A program made the position numbers and the translations under genes. A stretch of 7,525 bases of DNA from NCBI GenBank assembly GCA_943324415.2, contig CALPLN020000090.1, positions 1 to 7,525 of the forward strand, in the 5' to 3' direction. This document shows, one piece after another, positions 7,007-7,525 of this stretch; the first letter of the stretch is position 1; every line of letters starts with the position of its first letter. The DNA comes from Sediminibacterium ginsengisoli. GTDB taxonomy: Bacteria; Bacteroidota; Bacteroidia; Chitinophagales; Chitinophagaceae. A model generated the notes under the pieces. It was not told the DNA's origin. It did not search any database and saw only the letters and a list, made by a program, of their open reading frames with translations.

Positions 7007-7525
7007 TTAAATTTTTGTAAAACCAAAACCTGGCAAAGCATTAATCACTAAGCACCCCTCTTTTACTTCGAATCCGCCTGTTACCAAATCTTCCATCAAA
7101 TCGAAACTGCCATCCAAGTCAATGTATTTCGTATTTGGACAAGCATAGGCCATATGTAATGCAGCAGTGATGCTAATGATACTCTCATCATTACAACCCC
7201 AAAACAAATCAATCTTTGCATGCTGTGCAATACTTGCGATTTCTTTTGCACCAACCAGTCCGCCACATTTCATGAGTTTAATATTGTATATGCCAAAAGG
7301 TTGGTCGCCTGACGCAAATTGCAAAGCAGCTTGTGGATCTTTTAATGCCTCATCTGCAGTGATTGATTTCCTTTCTTGAAGCGACAAGTTGAACAAGACT
7401 TGTTCCTGTCCAACAGGCAAGGGTTGTTCTATTAGTTCAAGTGGATATGCAGCAGTTGAAGCTAAAAACTGCTTGAGGTTATTTAAATCATACCCCTGAT
7501 TGGCATCTACCCTAATGGTATATGC
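7007..7525 (-). CDS. Dipeptide epimerase, enolase superfamily (C-terminal 172 residues; 5' end beyond window)
   Basis: The frame is open to the right edge, so the gene starts outside. An internal TTG at 7420 is a Leu codon in the conserved IEQPLPVG motif, not a start. The visible part is the catalytic barrel of the muconate-lactonising/L-Ala-D/L-Glu epimerase group. Metal ligands are Asp7 in RVDAN, Glu33 in IEQP and Asp58 in ADEA (window numbering), with acid/base Lys83 in NIKLMKCGG. The spacings match the family pattern. The tail YIDLDGSFDLMEDLVTGG and PGFGF is typical of dipeptide epimerases. The first catalytic Lys (KxK) should be upstream of the window. The reaction is inversion at the alpha carbon of one dipeptide residue; the classic substrate is murein-derived L-Ala-D-Glu, but specificity in this family varies. 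It is followed 11 bp later by an amino-acid permease, fitting a peptide-recycling or catabolic operon. Confidence 0.92.
   Translation of the reverse strand, partial: AYTIRVDANQGYDLNNLKQFLASTAAYPLELIEQPLPVGQEQVLFNLSLQERKSITADEALKDPQAALQFASGDQPFGIYNIKLMKCGGLVGAKEIASIAQHAKIDLFWGCNDESIISITAALHMAYACPNTKYIDLDGSFDLMEDLVTGGFEVKEGCLVINALPGFGFTKI

Noticed and set aside
5932..7020. Plus-strand open frames of 65-94 codons opposite the permease
   Set aside because: They are antisense to a well-supported membrane protein, overlap it fully and show no recognisable domain.
7167..7379. 70-codon plus-strand open frame inside the epimerase
   Set aside because: It is antisense to the catalytic part of the epimerase and has no recognisable domain.
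7391..7405. Inverted repeat GAACAAG-A-CTTGTTC
   Set aside because: It is inside the conserved epimerase coding sequence (codons for GQEQVLFNL), has short arms and a 1-base centre, and has no T-run; probably chance.

Overview
The window looks like chromosome of a Bacteroidota bacterium, possibly of the Chitinophagales/Sphingobacteriales type (inference). The evidence is AT-rich DNA by eye, start codons without Shine-Dalgarno sequences but with A/T-rich leaders, a TonB-dependent receptor with the N-terminal carboxypeptidase-D-like domain typical of this phylum, and closest family resemblance of every protein to Bacteroidota forms. I see no insertion sequence, phage gene, CRISPR array, tRNA or rRNA. 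This reads as an ordinary chromosomal catabolic region.

Left block (1-4566), a sugar-uptake locus. A divergent intergenic region (4383-4566) separates a rightward LacI-family regulator (4567-5592) from a leftward series. That series is a TonB-dependent outer-membrane receptor (1755-4382), a GH63/mannosylglycerate-hydrolase-like glycosidase (360-1685), and a second tandem paralogue of that glycosidase that runs off the left edge (1-358). The two glycosidase genes are one base apart, and both proteins lack a signal peptide, so they should act in the cytoplasm. The intergenic region holds a perfect 34-bp palindrome made of two abutting LacI-type boxes, plus two smaller dyads close to the receptor start codon. 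A 10-bp-stem hairpin lies between the receptor and the first glycosidase. The simplest model is that LacI senses a small glycoside, the receptor brings it across the outer membrane, and the paired cytoplasmic glycosidases split it. There is no SusD homologue and no inner-membrane sugar permease in view, so this is not a standard Sus-type polysaccharide locus.

Right block (5604-7525), a peptide/amino-acid pair on the minus strand. The C-terminal 172 residues of an enolase-superfamily dipeptide epimerase are followed 11 bp later by an APC-superfamily (LAT-like) amino-acid permease that starts with GTG. This pair fits recycling or use of cell-wall or other dipeptides. It converges tail-to-tail with lacI, with only 11 bp between stop codons.

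The most interesting signals are the composite 34-bp operator and the small SusD-less locus with duplicated cytoplasmic GH63-like enzymes. Nothing in the window is clearly a wholly new type of system.
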